Notes under the pieces: model-generated | What the model saw: only the letters and a program-made list of their open reading frames with translations | Databases searched by the model: none | Told to the model about the DNA's origin: nothing | Assembly: GCA_027485405.1 (NCBI GenBank) | Contig: JAIXRB010000134.1 | Coordinates: 1-24,512, forward strand | Origin: Leptospiraceae bacterium | GTDB taxonomy: Bacteria > Spirochaetota > Leptospiria > Leptospirales > Leptospiraceae | Length of the DNA: 24,512 nt | Direction: 5' to 3' | Shown here: in pieces, positions 1 to 8,490 of the stretch | Position numbering within the stretch: the first letter of the stretch is position 1 | Layout of the letters: each line of letters starts with the position of its first letter | Program-made: the position numbers and the translations under genes

Positions 1-245
1 ATGAACTCTGTTTTCAGCTTGAGGCTTTCGATCAGTTGATTGATCTCAGGCCCGCCCCCGTGAACGACAACGGGGTTAATTCCTAGATATTTTAGTAATA
101 CTATGTCTTCGGCGAAAGAGCCTTTGAGCTCTTCTTGCACCATAGCCGCTCCGCCGTATTTGATAACGACAGTTTTCCCAGAGTATTTGATTAGATAAGG
201 GAGTGCTTCTAGAATATGTTCTATTTTTTCCAATTGTTCTTCCAC
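1..245 (-). CDS. argB: acetylglutamate kinase ArgB (N-terminal part, cut by window edge)
   Basis: The enzyme phosphorylates N-acetyl-L-glutamate, the second step of arginine synthesis, in the cytoplasm. Only the first 81 codons are present, because the reading frame runs out of the window at base 1. The translated reverse strand shows the ArgB N-terminal core: a VVIKYGGAAM stretch (the phosphate-binding lysine and glycines) and then INPVVVHGGGPEIN, the nucleotide/substrate-binding glycine loop of the amino-acid kinase fold. I chose a GTG start at 245 because GAGGA lies about six bases upstream and the N-terminus (VEEQLEKIEHILEALPYLIKY) has the usual length for the family. The gene diverges from the Nit hydrolase across a 58-base gap. 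Identification is firm; the start codon is less so. Confidence 0.9.
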   Translation of the reverse strand, partial: MEEQLEKIEHILEALPYLIKYSGKTVVIKYGGAAMVQEELKGSFAEDIVLLKYLGINPVVVHGGGPEINQLIESLKLKTEF

Positions 246-303
246 AAAAGTCCTCGATTCAGGACATTCTAAATACAGAGGGGAGAAGAGGAACTTTTTT
301 TCA

Positions 304-1119
304 ATGCCAACTTTCAAAGCCGCTACAATCCAAATGACGAGCACCGCTCGTGTTTCAAACAATCTAACAAAAGCCCGTAACTTTGTAAAAGAGGCTTCCC
401 TTGCAGGGGCAAAGATCGTCGGTTTGCCTGAAAACTTTTCCTTTATGGGTAAGGACTCAGAAAAGATCCAGATGTTAGATGATATCGCGGAGCAGACCAA
501 GGCTTTTCTTTCGGAGACAGCTAAAGACTTTGGAGTTTATCTTTTAGGTGGGGGCTTTCCAACCAGGGCTTCGGAAAGCAAGGCATTCAATTCAGCTGTT
601 CTTTTTGACCCTTCGGGAACTGAAATATTCAACTACAACAAGGCACATTTGTTTGACCAAGAAGTGGGAGATGGAGTGACTTATTTGGAGTCTCGCTTCA
701 CCGAAAGTGGTAAAGAATTGCCCTCGGTTGTTGAGACAGATCTTGGATTCATTTCATCTGCGATCTGTTATGATATTCGTTTCCCAGAAGTTTTTAGAGT
801 GCTTTCCAGAGCAAATTGTGAGCTATGTTTTTTGCCAGCGGCATTTACGGAACCAACAGGCAAAGCACATTGGGAGGTGCTACTTCGAGCCCGGGCTATT
901 GAAAACCTAATGTACATTTTGGCTCCTGCTCAATGGGGAACCCACGATCCACATGGAAACCGAAAGACTTGGGGCCATAGCATGATCATTTCACCATGGG
1001 GGGAGGTGTTAGCTGAAAAGACAGAAGGAGAAGGCTTTGCTTTGGCTGAGATCAATCTAGACGAACTCCAACAAAGAAGAAAAAACTTTCCCGCGCTCTC
1101 TCACCGTTTATTTTTTTGA
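304..1119 (+). CDS. carbon-nitrogen hydrolase, Nit1/Nit2-like (nitrilase superfamily)
   Basis: This is a cytoplasmic amidase of the nitrilase superfamily, 271 residues, a normal length for a single-domain member. The catalytic triad is visible: Glu43 in LPENFSF, Lys113 in YNKAHLFD and nucleophile Cys155 in SAICYDIRFPE. The ICYD(I/L)RFPE and HFD-type motifs fit the Nit group, whose characterised members hydrolyse deaminated glutathione or omega-amidated 2-oxoacids (omega-amidase, NIT2). The exact substrate here cannot be read from sequence. GAGG at 288-291 could be the ribosome site, though its 12-base spacing to ATG is long. The gene is divergent from argB, and its last 12 bases overlap the 3' end of the opposing alpha/beta hydrolase gene. 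Family assignment is confident; substrate is unknown. Confidence 0.85.
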   Translation: MPTFKAATIQMTSTARVSNNLTKARNFVKEASLAGAKIVGLPENFSFMGKDSEKIQMLDDIAEQTKAFLSETAKDFGVYLLGGGFPTRASESKAFNSAVLFDPSGTEIFNYNKAHLFDQEVGDGVTYLESRFTESGKELPSVVETDLGFISSAICYDIRFPEVFRVLSRANCELCFLPAAFTEPTGKAHWEVLLRARAIENLMYILAPAQWGTHDPHGNRKTWGHSMIISPWGEVLAEKTEGEGFALAEINLDELQQRRKNFPALSHRLFF

Positions 1120-1986
1120 AGGCCTTTTCTCACTGAAAAAATCACGAACAATCTTCTCAAATTCTTTCTTCTTCTCTAAGTGAATGAAATGTCCACATTC
1201 CGCAAAATGAACAGTCCTCAAGTTAGGAGTTGATTTTTCCAAGTCGTTCAAATCGCTACCTGGGATCACCGGATCTTCATCACCTCGGAGAAGCAAAATG
1301 GGCACTTTGTTCCCAAACACCAATGGTCGAATGTCCGTTCTATCGAGCATTTCTAAGAGAAGTAGGATGTTTCTAGGATCTAAATGTTCAAAATTTGGAT
1401 AGTAGCTTTGGATGAATTCCTGCATCTCAGAATTCGCATGAAATTTTTTGGAATCAAAGACCCCGTATGAGAATCCAAATTCTAGGAACTTGGGCACAGA
1501 TTTGCCTATTTTGAAACCCAAATCAAAAAAGAAACCAATGCTACTTCTAAGTCCGATTACACCCAGCTTCAATGGGCCGCGAACGGGACCATGGACATAG
1601 GGTGCAATGGAGATAGTTTGTTTGACCCGATCGGGAAACAAAGCTGATATTGCCATGACTGACATAGCGCCCGTACTGTGACCAACCAAAGTAATGTCTT
1701 TTTGTCCAGCGGCTTCCCAAATTGCAGAGGCTTGCGCCTCCAAAAATTCTTTTAACAAAACTTTATTCTTGGGGGGAAGGATGTCAGCAGGGTAGTGACC
1801 GATCAAATCCATTTCTATCACTTCGCCAAATTCCTGGAAAAAAGGAATGTTGAGTTTCCAATAGTCTACTGCAGAACACCAACCTCCAATCAGTACTATC
1901 TTTTCTTTCGCCTTGGGATTTGTAGCTGGGAATTTCTTATATGTAATGCGGTGTTCTTTGGTTTCAAAAATGAGTCGTTGTTCCAT
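1108..1986 (-). CDS. alpha/beta hydrolase
   Basis: A 292-residue alpha/beta-hydrolase-fold protein. The nucleophile elbow GHSTG puts the catalytic Ser at 104. A GDEDPVIP motif near 235-242 supplies the acid, and GHFIHLE supplies His266. IVLIGGWCSAVDYW near the N-terminus is the usual oxyanion-hole strand (here GGW rather than HG). There is no signal peptide, so it is probably cytoplasmic. Its start lies two bases after the alr stop, so the two are almost certainly cotranscribed with alr first. The link to alanine racemase does not suggest a substrate, since such hydrolases are often promiscuous neighbours. It could be an esterase, a lipase-like enzyme or a C-C bond hydrolase. Confidence 0.85.
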   Translation of the reverse strand: MEQRLIFETKEHRITYKKFPATNPKAKEKIVLIGGWCSAVDYWKLNIPFFQEFGEVIEMDLIGHYPADILPPKNKVLLKEFLEAQASAIWEAAGQKDITLVGHSTGAMSVMAISALFPDRVKQTISIAPYVHGPVRGPLKLGVIGLRSSIGFFFDLGFKIGKSVPKFLEFGFSYGVFDSKKFHANSEMQEFIQSYYPNFEHLDPRNILLLLEMLDRTDIRPLVFGNKVPILLLRGDEDPVIPGSDLNDLEKSTPNLRTVHFAECGHFIHLEKKKEFEKIVRDFFSEKRPSKK

Positions 1987-1988
1987 AG

Positions 1989-3119
1989 TTATTCTCTTAT
2001 GATTCGTGGGAAAACAGAAGAAATTCGGGTTACCACTTCGTAATTTATAGTATTAGTCCAGGTGGCATGGTCATCGGGTGTGACTTTTTCGTTTCCGGAT
2101 TCGCCAAAAATAACGACTTCGTCGCCAATGGCAACATCTGGAATATGTGTTACATCTAACATAGTCATGTTCATGCAAATGCGACCTAAAATTCGGACAC
2201 GTTCACCTTTCATTAACATATAGCCATTGTTCGAAAGCTTTCTATCTAAACCTTCAAAATAACCGACAGGGACAACTGCTAATTTAGTAGGATAAGTTGT
2301 TTTAAAAGTAGATCCATAGCCAACAAACTGACCTGTTTGTAAAGATTGAAGGTGCTGGACTTGGGTTTTCCATTGGAGTACAGGTTGCAACATCCCGACC
2401 TGCCTCCCCATTTGAGACAGAGAAAGTTTTGTTTCCAAACTCGGCCAAAGCCCGTAGAGCGATATTCCAACTCGTACAAAATCAAATCGAGCCTCCGGAA
2501 ACAAAAGTGCAGAAGCTGAGGAAGAAGCATGCCTCTGTAGATTCTGAAAACCATGGGATTCTAAAATGGATATCGCTTCTTTGAATAAAACCAATTGGTT
2601 GTGAGAGTATGAATGTTCCGTAAAATCTTCGGTACTGGCAAAATGGGTGGCAACCCCATCTAAAGGGAGTTTTTTTTCTGCAAGGGTTTTTGCTAGGCTC
2701 GAAAGAGCCTGAATCCCTGTTCCTAGCCTTGCCATACCTGTATCGATTTTTAAATGGATTTTAGGTCTGGGATGAAGACTTGCTAAGGTTTCAATTTGCT
2801 CCAATCTTGAAACAATGATCCAAAAATTCTCATTCGCAAGTATCTCTTTTCTCTGGACCAAGAGCGGAATATCTCCCATGATCAGAATGACTGCCTTTGG
2901 GAATTCGGAACGCAGAGCGACTGCTTCTTCGATAGAATTGACTCCTAGATAATCTGCTCCAGCTTCTAACGAAAGTTTAGCAATTTCTAATAGACCATGT
3001 CCATAGGCGTTAGATTTTACTACAGCGGCAAACTTACTTTTCCCTTCCAGAACTCGTTTGTAAGTCGCGACATTGGATTGGAGGGCAGAGGCACTAAGCT
3101 CTATCCAGGAGGATAGCAT
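1989..3119 (-). CDS. alr: alanine racemase
   Basis: This PLP enzyme interconverts L- and D-alanine, giving D-alanine for peptidoglycan. At 376 residues the length is normal. The PLP-binding Lys35 lies in AAVVKSNAYGHG, the classic Alr signature. Arg131 follows in KIDTGMARLG, RVGISLYG (216-223) binds PLP phosphate, and the second catalytic base Tyr268 is in VGYGSTF. The fold order (N-terminal TIM barrel, C-terminal beta domain with GRICMNMTMLDV) is complete. It is divergent from the aminotransferase gene and is followed within two bases by the alpha/beta hydrolase. The ATG at 3119 gives a proper WIELSASALQSNV N-terminus, although no strong Shine-Dalgarno is visible. Confidence 0.95.
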   Translation of the reverse strand: MLSSWIELSASALQSNVATYKRVLEGKSKFAAVVKSNAYGHGLLEIAKLSLEAGADYLGVNSIEEAVALRSEFPKAVILIMGDIPLLVQRKEILANENFWIIVSRLEQIETLASLHPRPKIHLKIDTGMARLGTGIQALSSLAKTLAEKKLPLDGVATHFASTEDFTEHSYSHNQLVLFKEAISILESHGFQNLQRHASSSASALLFPEARFDFVRVGISLYGLWPSLETKLSLSQMGRQVGMLQPVLQWKTQVQHLQSLQTGQFVGYGSTFKTTYPTKLAVVPVGYFEGLDRKLSNNGYMLMKGERVRILGRICMNMTMLDVTHIPDVAIGDEVVIFGESGNEKVTPDDHATWTNTINYEVVTRISSVFPRIIRE

Positions 3120-3183
3120 ACCAGCCCATTTTTTGCTTTTCCTTCCTACTGCCGATCACAATCTTTCTAGAGAGGAACCTTTT

Positions 3184-4374
3184 TTGAGCCCAAAACTACC
3201 GCATTTTTTAGAATTCACAGATTGGGAGAGGTTTTCTTATCAATTCCCCGTTCAATACAAAAAGATCTGGTTTAATTTCTCTGGTACAACCCCCATCTCT
3301 CATTTTGCTAGAAGAATCTTAAATGAGTACTATGATGAATACTCAGAACTTGGAGTTTATTCTAAAAGGTTCACTTCTTCTGCAATTAAAGAAGCAATAT
3401 TACAACATTTAGGTGAGTGGGTTAACGCCCCTGCAGAAAACTTCGGCTTAACTCACAATACTGCGGAAGGGATGAACCTTTTTTCTCATAGCATTTCATT
3501 AAAATCTGGCTCAAGAATTTTAATCATGGAGAACGAGTATCCTAGCAATGTATACCCTTGGGAGCACTGGGCATCGAAGGGAGTTCATATTGCCTTTGTT
3601 CCGCTAGGTGACACTCCGGAAGAGTTCACAGCTAATTTTAATGCCGAGATCGAGAAGGGTGATGTAGCATTGGTAAGCATCTCTCCTGTGCATTGGTGCA
3701 CAGGAATGCCTATTCAAATGGAGATTCTTTCTAAAACGATCAAAAAACACAAAGCGGTATTTGTCTTGGATGCAAGCCAAGGCATAGGAAACATTGCCCT
3801 TGATTTTACAAAATTAGATCCGGATTTTGCTGTATTTGCCGCCTGGAAATGGTTACTTGGTCCAGTGGGACTCGCAGGGGTTTACCTCTCGCCTCGTTTC
3901 TCTAAAGATTTTAGAATCATTTTCAAAGGAACAGCTTCTGTTTTGGATGATGAAAAATACTTACCGTATCGAGACGAATGGAAAACGGGAGCAGACCAAT
4001 TTGAATTTTCAACGGCATCTGTTACCGATTGGGTCTACTTCTTTGCATCCTTACGCATGCTAAGTGATTTAGGGATTGAGACTGTTATGAATCGGAAAGA
4101 AGAAATCGTTCAAAAAATCTATGTCATGCTAAAAGACCTAGGTTTTGTCACAGACAAAGACCGATATTTAAAACATTCCACGAGCATTCTCACCATTACA
4201 GGCCATTCCAAAAAGCAGTTTTCCCCAGAAAGTCTTGCTTCCTTTTTGAGGGGGCAAGGGATCTTTACGACAGTGCGTTTGGGAAGAGTCCGAATTGCTC
4301 CCCATATTCCAGTGATTGAAAGGCATGTGGTTCAATTTGAAAAGTCCCTTTCCCAGTTTTTAACTGAGACTTGA
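3184..4374 (+). CDS. class V PLP-dependent aminotransferase (NifS/CsdA/isopenicillin-epimerase-like fold)
   Basis: A fold-type I PLP enzyme of aminotransferase class V, 396 residues. The cofactor residues are clear: Asp196 and Gln199 in VLDASQGIG, and the Schiff-base Lys222 in FAAWKWLLGPVGLAG. LTHNTAEGMN near 89-97 is the phosphate-binding turn. The Lys is preceded by AAW rather than the SxHK of true cysteine desulfurases, and no active-site Cys loop is evident. That favours an epimerase/lyase/aminotransferase subgroup over IscS/SufS. A longer frame opens at 3073 inside alr, but I prefer TTG at 3184 because GAGGA sits seven bases upstream (3172-3176) and the overlap with alr disappears. Substrate is unknown. 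Confidence 0.8.
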   Translation: MSPKLPHFLEFTDWERFSYQFPVQYKKIWFNFSGTTPISHFARRILNEYYDEYSELGVYSKRFTSSAIKEAILQHLGEWVNAPAENFGLTHNTAEGMNLFSHSISLKSGSRILIMENEYPSNVYPWEHWASKGVHIAFVPLGDTPEEFTANFNAEIEKGDVALVSISPVHWCTGMPIQMEILSKTIKKHKAVFVLDASQGIGNIALDFTKLDPDFAVFAAWKWLLGPVGLAGVYLSPRFSKDFRIIFKGTASVLDDEKYLPYRDEWKTGADQFEFSTASVTDWVYFFASLRMLSDLGIETVMNRKEEIVQKIYVMLKDLGFVTDKDRYLKHSTSILTITGHSKKQFSPESLASFLRGQGIFTTVRLGRVRIAPHIPVIERHVVQFEKSLSQFLTET

Positions 4375-4407
4375 CTTCTTTCCGCTCCTTTATGGAATGG
4401 CGGAATC

Positions 4408-4569
4408 ATGAGAGAAATTATTAAACTCGCTTGCGTTGGATGCGAAATTCCTGGCAAATCGGCGTATTTTCAGACAAAAAATAAGAAAACCAAATCTGAA
4501 AAAATTATCACAAAAAAATACTGCAAATTCTGCCGAAAACACGTAGATCACAAAGAATCGAAAGTCTAA
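4408..4569 (+). CDS. rpmG: 50S ribosomal protein L33
   Basis: A 53-residue protein starting MREIIKLACVGC and ending KKYCKFCRKHVDHKESKV, which matches ribosomal protein L33 in length and pattern (MREIIKL start, TKNKK middle, EK and KKYC..CRKH end). Cys9, Cys12, Cys39 and Cys42 form the zinc ribbon, so this is the zinc-binding (C+) type, not the zinc-independent paralogue used in zinc starvation. It sits 33 bases after the aminotransferase and 8 bases before the DksA-like gene, probably in one transcript with the latter. The zinc-dependent L33 next to a zinc-free DksA-like protein is notable. Confidence 0.93.
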   Translation: MREIIKLACVGCEIPGKSAYFQTKNKKTKSEKIITKKYCKFCRKHVDHKESKV

Positions 4570-4577
4570 ACGGAACC

Positions 4578-5048
4578 ATGCCGAAATCCACGGGAAGCAA
4601 ATCGACGGAGAAAGAGAAGGCTATCGATAAGAAATTTATCGATGAAATGCACGCTCTTCTATCAGAGAAAAAGGTCTCACTATTGACTAAGCTCAACCAA
4701 TGGGAGGACACAAGTTCTCCTTCTGGTTTGAAAGAAATGGGCGATATAGCCGACATTGCTTCTGAATTGAATTCCGAGGCTTTGAGTTCAGTTCTCACAG
4801 AGAATGAAATCTATACCTTAAAAGAGATCGAAACAGCTCTAGAGAAGATCGAAAACGGAACCTACGGTATCTGCGAAGGCACCAAGAAAAAGATCCCGAT
4901 CGCTCGTTTAAAAGCCATCCCTTGGACACGCTATACCGTCGAGTTTGCCGAGCAAATGGCAAAGTCAAAGCATCGAGGCTCAGCTCACAGGTCAGACACA
5001 CTCGCTCCCTTTCCAGTCATGCCTTTGGACATGGATTCTTTAGATTAA
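4578..5048 (+). CDS. DksA/TraR family transcription factor with degenerate zinc finger
   Basis: DksA/TraR proteins enter the RNA polymerase secondary channel and adjust initiation, often together with ppGpp. This 156-residue protein has the N-terminal helices forming the coiled coil. The tip motif DIADIAS keeps Asp56, Asp59 and Ala61, the counterparts of the functional DxxDxA of DksA. The C-terminal globular part is recognisable from NGTYGICEG and PIARLKAIPWTRYTVEF. The four zinc cysteines expected there (CxxC ... CxxC) are reduced to one: Cys99 remains, while Thr102, Thr120 and Phe123 occupy the other positions. It therefore probably folds without zinc, as some DksA2-type proteins do. A basic/proline C-terminal tail (131-156) has no obvious function. 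It follows rpmG by eight bases. Confidence 0.85.
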   Translation: MPKSTGSKSTEKEKAIDKKFIDEMHALLSEKKVSLLTKLNQWEDTSSPSGLKEMGDIADIASELNSEALSSVLTENEIYTLKEIETALEKIENGTYGICEGTKKKIPIARLKAIPWTRYTVEFAEQMAKSKHRGSAHRSDTLAPFPVMPLDMDSLD

Positions 5049-5096
5049 ATTCCCCTTTCGTTTGACAACAGAGAGTAATCTTTTTCCATCCTCTCT

Positions 5097-7187
5097 GTGG
5101 TATTCCTTGCCCGGTTCAAACTCCTACCTTTTGTAGCGCTTTTCTTTTTCCCGGCTGGGGCAGTGTTCTGCCTCCTTGTGCATCGCTTCTCAAATCCATT
5201 CCCTGGTTTCCTTTTTTATCCCAGTTTCTTTCTACAGTTTGCCTTCGCTTTTTTTCCTCAGCTCTATGGGAGAAAATGGGGTAGGATTTTCACCATCGTA
5301 GGAGCTTTAGTGCTGACCCGAATCGGTTGGTTTTCCGATCCTCTTCAATCGCTGGCTCCAACCAGTCTCGTCGGCTTGTTCTTTGGTTCTATCTTGGGGG
5401 TGTGGGTGCGGGAAACTCTCTTGGTTCTCCTTGGAAGGCATACCAGTGTCCTCCCAAGGCAATCCGAAAGATTCTTTGTCCAATGGATGATTCGGCATCC
5501 TATTCCAAAAGAGCGGAGCCTGCTTTTCTGGGAGCCTGGCTTTCTCCTTTTTTATTTTTTTCTAATTTTGCTTTTAGGTCAGTTTCTCCAGTCCTTTGGA
5601 ATGTCTTGGAAGGAGGGATTAGGCGTCCCTGAATACCTTTATTTCCCAACGGTTTCCTCTCGGGAATACTTTGCCCAAAGCGCCAATCTCTTCGTATCAC
5701 TCTGCCTTCCCATTTTGTATTTTCTTTCAGAAGAGAGAACCTCTACTCAGAATTTCCCGGAAAATATGCAAGCTCACTTCCTGTTTGGTTTGGCTCTCGG
5801 TCTTGTGATCCAATGGATCGTGATGTTGGTGCAAACTTTGTTCTTGCCCGATTTCTTTAGTGCGGGATCAAATCTCAGTCTAGTAGTTAGGCGGGTTCCT
5901 GGTTTGTTTTTAGACTCTGGTTCTGCTTCTTGGATTCTACCTACGATCAGCTTGTTTCTAATGCGTATAATATGGAGTAAGATTCGAGAAGCAAAGGAAC
6001 GAATCTTTATCTTGCCTTTTATTATAATTCTTGTACTCAATTCTTATTTAGGGCTTCGGTTGGGAAAAGCGTTTTGGGTGATTTGGATTTGCGGTTTGTT
6101 TATTTTTTTTCTCTATGAGGTCACAAATCAGATCGAATCGGAAAAGAAAAAATTCCAGGTTAGGATTCTATCTTTTTTGGTTTTGGCTTTGGCTTTTTTC
6201 CCAATTCTAGCCTTGTTTTCTTTTTTACCTGCGTCTTCTAGTCTTCAGAGGTTAGGGGCTCTTACCACTGCTTTTTTTCAAAGCCTTTGGAGCGGGGAGG
6301 GGCTTCATACTCTGCGAATCTGGGACCCAAATCGTTATGACATGACGCTTGTTGCTTGGGAAAATTTTCTTCAATCTCCTTTTTGGGGGAATGGATGGGC
6401 TTCCTATTTAATGACTTTGAAAAACCCTGATAGAATAGGGACAGTCCTTGAAACTGATTTCTATGATTCTCCACCTAATTTTTACCTTGGGCTTTTGCAA
6501 GACATTGGAATCTATGGATCAATCTTTTTCTTTTGCATATTAGGTTATACGGTTTGGCTAAAGAATTCTGCGAGCACAGCTCTGCTTTTGTTTCTTCCTT
6601 TTTTCTTTGGAACCCAAATCCAGCATCCAGACGGATCATTCTTTGCGGTTTTTCTGCTTTTCTTTGCGCGAAAAGAAACGGAAAGTGTTGCCAAATTCTC
6701 CGCAAAGCGCTGGTTTTATCCATCCATAATGATCTTAGCACTCGGAGTTCCATTGCACTTTCTTTTGCACGATATAGAAAAAAGTTGGGAGAAAGGGATT
6801 GGAGCTGACTTTAGAGAAAAAGAGCTGGGTTTTTACCAAATTGGAGCCTATGAATGGGCAGGCTTTTCGGGAAGCCAACACCATAAGTTCCAAGGCAAAG
6901 TTTTTGAATGGAAAACGGTTCCAGTCAAAAACAAGGGCCGAACCAAACTTGAGCTAATAGGTTCAATTCCTGAGTCTGAAAACGTAACGCTATTGTTTTT
7001 CAATGTCGAAAAACAGGCAGTCCTGAACCCAGAAGATGTTCAGGTAAACATAGAAAAAGAGAGAACAATCCTGACTACAAAAGTGCCGTTGGAGACAGCC
7101 TATGTGAGGCTAGTTGCTAAATCATGGATCAAGTTTCAGCTTAAAAAAAGGGATTTCGATACTGAGAATAGATTGTTTTTAGACTAA
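5097..7187 (+). CDS. polytopic membrane protein, O-antigen polymerase/ligase-like (Wzy_C-type)
   Basis: A 696-residue protein with about a dozen hydrophobic helices over residues 5-560 and a soluble C-terminal part of about 130 residues. The stretch RYDMTLVAWENFLQSPFWGNGW, split by a loop from PNFYLGLLQDIGIYGS, resembles the Wzy_C pattern (Arg, then P..G.G, then HN.yL..l.e.G..G) of O-antigen ligases and polymerases. The usual His of the HN pair is Pro here. Such proteins join lipid-linked glycans at the periplasmic face of the inner membrane. The C-terminal domain has no family I recognise. The start is uncertain: GTG at 5097 has no good Shine-Dalgarno. It converges on the chemotaxis gene with a four-base shared stop. 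No other polysaccharide genes are nearby, so the role is tentative. Confidence 0.55.
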   Translation: MVFLARFKLLPFVALFFFPAGAVFCLLVHRFSNPFPGFLFYPSFFLQFAFAFFPQLYGRKWGRIFTIVGALVLTRIGWFSDPLQSLAPTSLVGLFFGSILGVWVRETLLVLLGRHTSVLPRQSERFFVQWMIRHPIPKERSLLFWEPGFLLFYFFLILLLGQFLQSFGMSWKEGLGVPEYLYFPTVSSREYFAQSANLFVSLCLPILYFLSEERTSTQNFPENMQAHFLFGLALGLVIQWIVMLVQTLFLPDFFSAGSNLSLVVRRVPGLFLDSGSASWILPTISLFLMRIIWSKIREAKERIFILPFIIILVLNSYLGLRLGKAFWVIWICGLFIFFLYEVTNQIESEKKKFQVRILSFLVLALAFFPILALFSFLPASSSLQRLGALTTAFFQSLWSGEGLHTLRIWDPNRYDMTLVAWENFLQSPFWGNGWASYLMTLKNPDRIGTVLETDFYDSPPNFYLGLLQDIGIYGSIFFFCILGYTVWLKNSASTALLLFLPFFFGTQIQHPDGSFFAVFLLFFARKETESVAKFSAKRWFYPSIMILALGVPLHFLLHDIEKSWEKGIGADFREKELGFYQIGAYEWAGFSGSQHHKFQGKVFEWKTVPVKNKGRTKLELIGSIPESENVTLLFFNVEKQAVLNPEDVQVNIEKERTILTTKVPLETAYVRLVAKSWIKFQLKKRDFDTENRLFLD

Positions 7188-8404
7188 CTGCGATTCCCTA
7201 AGTCTTGCTTCATCAATTCATCAGACTCAGCAAGAAAGCCTTCTACTTTTTCTCGAAATTTTTTCGTTAATCGAACCTGCCAGGCTTGGGTATCTTTGAT
7301 GGCATCTGCTTCGATCTTTAAGTTTCTAGAAAGTTCTTCAATTTCATTCAAGTTCTGGGTCATAAGAACAACTTCTCCGTAGACTTCGCCCGAAGTATTT
7401 TTTACTTTGACTGCTACTTGATCCATCTTTGTTGTTTTTTGAACTACAACCCCGCCTCTGGTTTTTAGCTCTGCTATGGTTTGAAGAACTTCGGCAATCG
7501 TTCCATGTACGGATTGTACACCTGCATTGATAAAAGCAAAGGACTCGCCCGATTCTTTACTGACAATCGAGGCTTCGGAATACTCTTCGATGCTGTTTAA
7601 GAGAAGTCTACTGATCTCTTTCGCATTCTGAGAAGTTAGGATAGCCAGGTTTCTCATCTCTTCTGCAATCACCGTAAACCCTTTTCCACTGTCTCCGGAG
7701 TGGGTGGCTTCAATGGATGCATTGATGGCAAGGAGGTTCGTTTTCTTCGTGATTCCGTTGATAAAGTCGATCATTTTTAACATGCCACCCGATGACTCTG
7801 ATAGGTGTTGGATGACGCTCGATGTTTTATTGACTTTTTGTGCTCCAATACTACTTTGGCGCACCATTTCCTCCATGGTTTCGTTGCGGTCTTCGATTTC
7901 TTCGATCACTGCATTGATGATTTCAAACATAAACTTGATTTCGTTTGTTGCATCGTTAACAATATCAATTAAATTGACCTCTTCGGTAGCTAACAATGTC
8001 ACAACTTGAAAGATCACTTCCATATCTTTGTGAACGGCTCGGATTTTTTCGTCTAAGTTAGTAATGTGTTCATCTATCTTTTGGAGCTGTGCATCAATAC
8101 TTTGTAAATTGTCTAAAATGAATTCGGAAAACTCGGGCAAATCCACTCCTTTAGCGGAGAGGGTAAAAATAGGATCCTGGAATCGAGCTGAAGTGTTAGG
8201 TGTCAGATTTCCCAACTTAATTTTGAAGAATTGCAATAAAATAAAAGTTCCAGCAAACAAAACTGAAGTAACGGTGTTCAGGATTCCAATTCCATACAAT
8301 ATTGTGTAAAGAGCGGCGGCAGAAAAGCCAAGAACCAAAGAGAATTGGATCCAGTCTAAGAGTGCATAGATTTTTTTGAGGTCTTTTAGATTGGTTTTGG
8401 GCAT
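7184..8404 (-). CDS. methyl-accepting chemotaxis-type transducer without a sensor domain
   Basis: A 406-residue protein with two closely spaced N-terminal membrane helices (about 17-40 and 43-62), a short linker, coiled-coil segments from about 95, and an MCP signalling hairpin. The hairpin is plain at 213-255: DFINGITKKTNLLAINASIEA and then GKGFTVIAEEMRNLA, the conserved CheA/CheW-contact tip. There is no periplasmic ligand domain, PAS or GAF domain, and no recognisable HAMP. Input must therefore come from a partner protein or the membrane itself. The gene is divergent from the unit of the 105-residue protein and PYP (86-base gap), which makes a cytoplasmic photoreceptor a candidate input. 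This link is inferred from position only. The alternative is a general energy or membrane-state sensor. Confidence 0.85.
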   Translation of the reverse strand: MPKTNLKDLKKIYALLDWIQFSLVLGFSAAALYTILYGIGILNTVTSVLFAGTFILLQFFKIKLGNLTPNTSARFQDPIFTLSAKGVDLPEFSEFILDNLQSIDAQLQKIDEHITNLDEKIRAVHKDMEVIFQVVTLLATEEVNLIDIVNDATNEIKFMFEIINAVIEEIEDRNETMEEMVRQSSIGAQKVNKTSSVIQHLSESSGGMLKMIDFINGITKKTNLLAINASIEATHSGDSGKGFTVIAEEMRNLAILTSQNAKEISRLLLNSIEEYSEASIVSKESGESFAFINAGVQSVHGTIAEVLQTIAELKTRGGVVVQKTTKMDQVAVKVKNTSGEVYGEVVLMTQNLNEIEELSRNLKIEADAIKDTQAWQVRLTKKFREKVEGFLAESDELMKQDLGNRS

Positions 8405-8490
8405 ATTTCTAAGGCTTAGAGGTTCCTATATAATTTTCGGTTTACAAAGCTCAAAATCTAAATTACCCTATCGAAAAGCATAGGAAGATA
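8405..8490. promoter_or_regulatory. divergent control region between transducer gene and pyp unit
   Basis: This 86-base AT-rich gap must hold the promoters of both the reverse transducer gene and the forward 105-residue-protein/pyp unit. On the forward strand TATAAT occurs at 8429-8434 with a poor -35. On the reverse strand the overlapping TATATA has a TTGAGC 16 bases upstream, so the two -10 elements would nearly coincide. AGGA at 8482-8485 is the ribosome site for the ATG at 8491. These boxes are read by eye against the sigma-70 consensus and are not proven. Overlap of the boxes would couple the two directions. Confidence 0.4.

Noticed and set aside
3073..3183. Longer aminotransferase start inside alr
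   Set aside because: The extra 37 residues are not typical of the family and overlap the divergent alr; TTG 3184 has a good GAGGA.
3184..4374. Cysteine desulfurase (IscS/SufS) identity for the class V enzyme
   Set aside because: The Lys context is AAWKWL rather than SxHK and no active-site Cys loop is visible.
4371..4376. TTGACT upstream of rpmG as a -35 box
   Set aside because: The only -10-like TATGGA is about 14 bases away, too close; the match overlaps the aminotransferase stop.
5062..5067. TTGACA just before the O-antigen polymerase-like gene, as a promoter
   Set aside because: No acceptable -10 element lies 16-18 bases downstream, so it is unsupported despite the perfect -35.
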